Below, piece by piece: positions 63,788-64,000 of a stretch of 64,000 bases of DNA; within the stretch, counting starts at the first letter, position 1; the number at the start of each line of letters is the position of its first letter. A program made the position numbers and the translations under genes. This DNA comes from an uncultured Lentibacter sp. GTDB taxonomy: Bacteria > Pseudomonadota > Alphaproteobacteria > Rhodobacterales > Rhodobacteraceae. Under the pieces are notes generated by a model, which saw only the letters and a program-made list of their open reading frames with translations, was not told the DNA's origin and did no database searches. The stretch spans positions 331,684-395,683 of the forward strand of contig NZ_CAKZKL010000028.1 of the NCBI RefSeq assembly GCF_937123735.1, read 5' to 3'.

Positions 63788-63886
63788 ACCCGCCTTCTGC
63801 GCCGCGCTGGCCTTGGCAACACAGGCGTGGCGCAGGGGGGCAAAAGATTTTTTCACGTCTTTCTGGATTTTTCGCACAAAACCCGC

Positions 63887-63915
63887 TTGCAAGCCCGCGC
63901 AGCTGTCGCTAAACA
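63887..63915 (+). promoter_or_regulatory. Likely promoter of the tRNA-Val gene
   Basis: TTGCAA (63887-63892), 17 bases, TAAACA (63910-63915). The tRNA begins 9 bases later. Similar TTGC-N17-TAAAC promoters are usual before stable RNA genes in this group, as I recall. Confidence 0.5.
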
Positions 63916-63924
63916 CCGCCGCAC

Positions 63925-64000
<76 letters not shown>

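Overview
The window is a 64 kb, GC-rich, gene-dense piece of bacterial chromosome. It looks like an alphaproteobacterium of the Rhodobacteraceae (Roseobacter group). The grounds are the lipoyl-bearing E1-beta pyruvate dehydrogenase, a trimethylamine methyltransferase-family (MttB) protein without an amber codon, a DctPQM TRAP transporter with DctB/DctD, a cluster of PF13704-type glycosyltransferases with sulfotransferase-like proteins, and intergenic GC-rich repeat elements of a kind I associate with this family. Genus cannot be fixed from the sequence alone. I see no transposase, phage gene, CRISPR array or plasmid gene.

Layout. 1-10.8 kb: pyruvate dehydrogenase operon (pdhA-pdhB-pdhC, the last cut by the window edge), an FtsB/DivIC-like protein, a PaaI thioesterase, pgk, two tandem cyclophilins, a DUF3179 protein, an MttB-family methyltransferase and a class I aminotransferase. 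11-16.4 kb: cysS, a REPIN-like hairpin, cimA, a decayed SMR efflux gene (sugE-like), an alpha/beta hydrolase and a squalene/phytoene synthase-like protein. 16.4-28.9 kb: an MFS transporter, tatABC with a coupled DUF815 ATPase, the NlpD-like/pcm/surE group, an SDR, cvpA-purF, radA and a membrane coiled-coil protein. 29.2-37.1 kb: alr-mlaE-mlaF, pepT, dnaB, pyrE and pyrC. 37.1-44.1 kb: an accessory surface-glycan-like cluster (three proteins with a PF13704-type glycosyltransferase domain, one fused to a sulfotransferase-like P-loop domain, plus a sulfotransferase and an FkbM methyltransferase). 44.3-49.3 kb: a two-gene YeeE/YedE sulfur transporter, a methyltransferase, infC with an ATA start, a TM-anchored Ala/Thr/Glu repeat protein, ferredoxin-NADP reductase and an Lrp regulator. 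49.5-56.3 kb: dctB-dctD-dctP-dctQ-dctM. 56.4-64 kb: tpiA, a 2OG-Fe(II) oxygenase, an A-type Fe-S carrier and SufT-like protein, a cysteine hydrolase, lon, a long-tailed HU protein and tRNA-Val(UAC).

The most interesting signals are these. (1) Twelve copies of an intergenic element (GC hairpins plus an A/T-rich tail), ten of which sit directly after a stop codon in the same relative orientation. (2) A DctD-type regulator that lacks both GAFTGA and the Walker A lysine, yet keeps its helix-turn-helix and a pair of DctD-like palindromes before dctP. (3) The fused sulfotransferase-like/glycosyltransferase protein and its operon. (4) An FNR-type box and an ATTC-N8-GAAT operator in front of the yeeE pair. 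(5) REPIN-like and tandem REP-like palindromes at cysS/cimA and pyrE.

All functions are read from motifs, length and context; no database search was possible.
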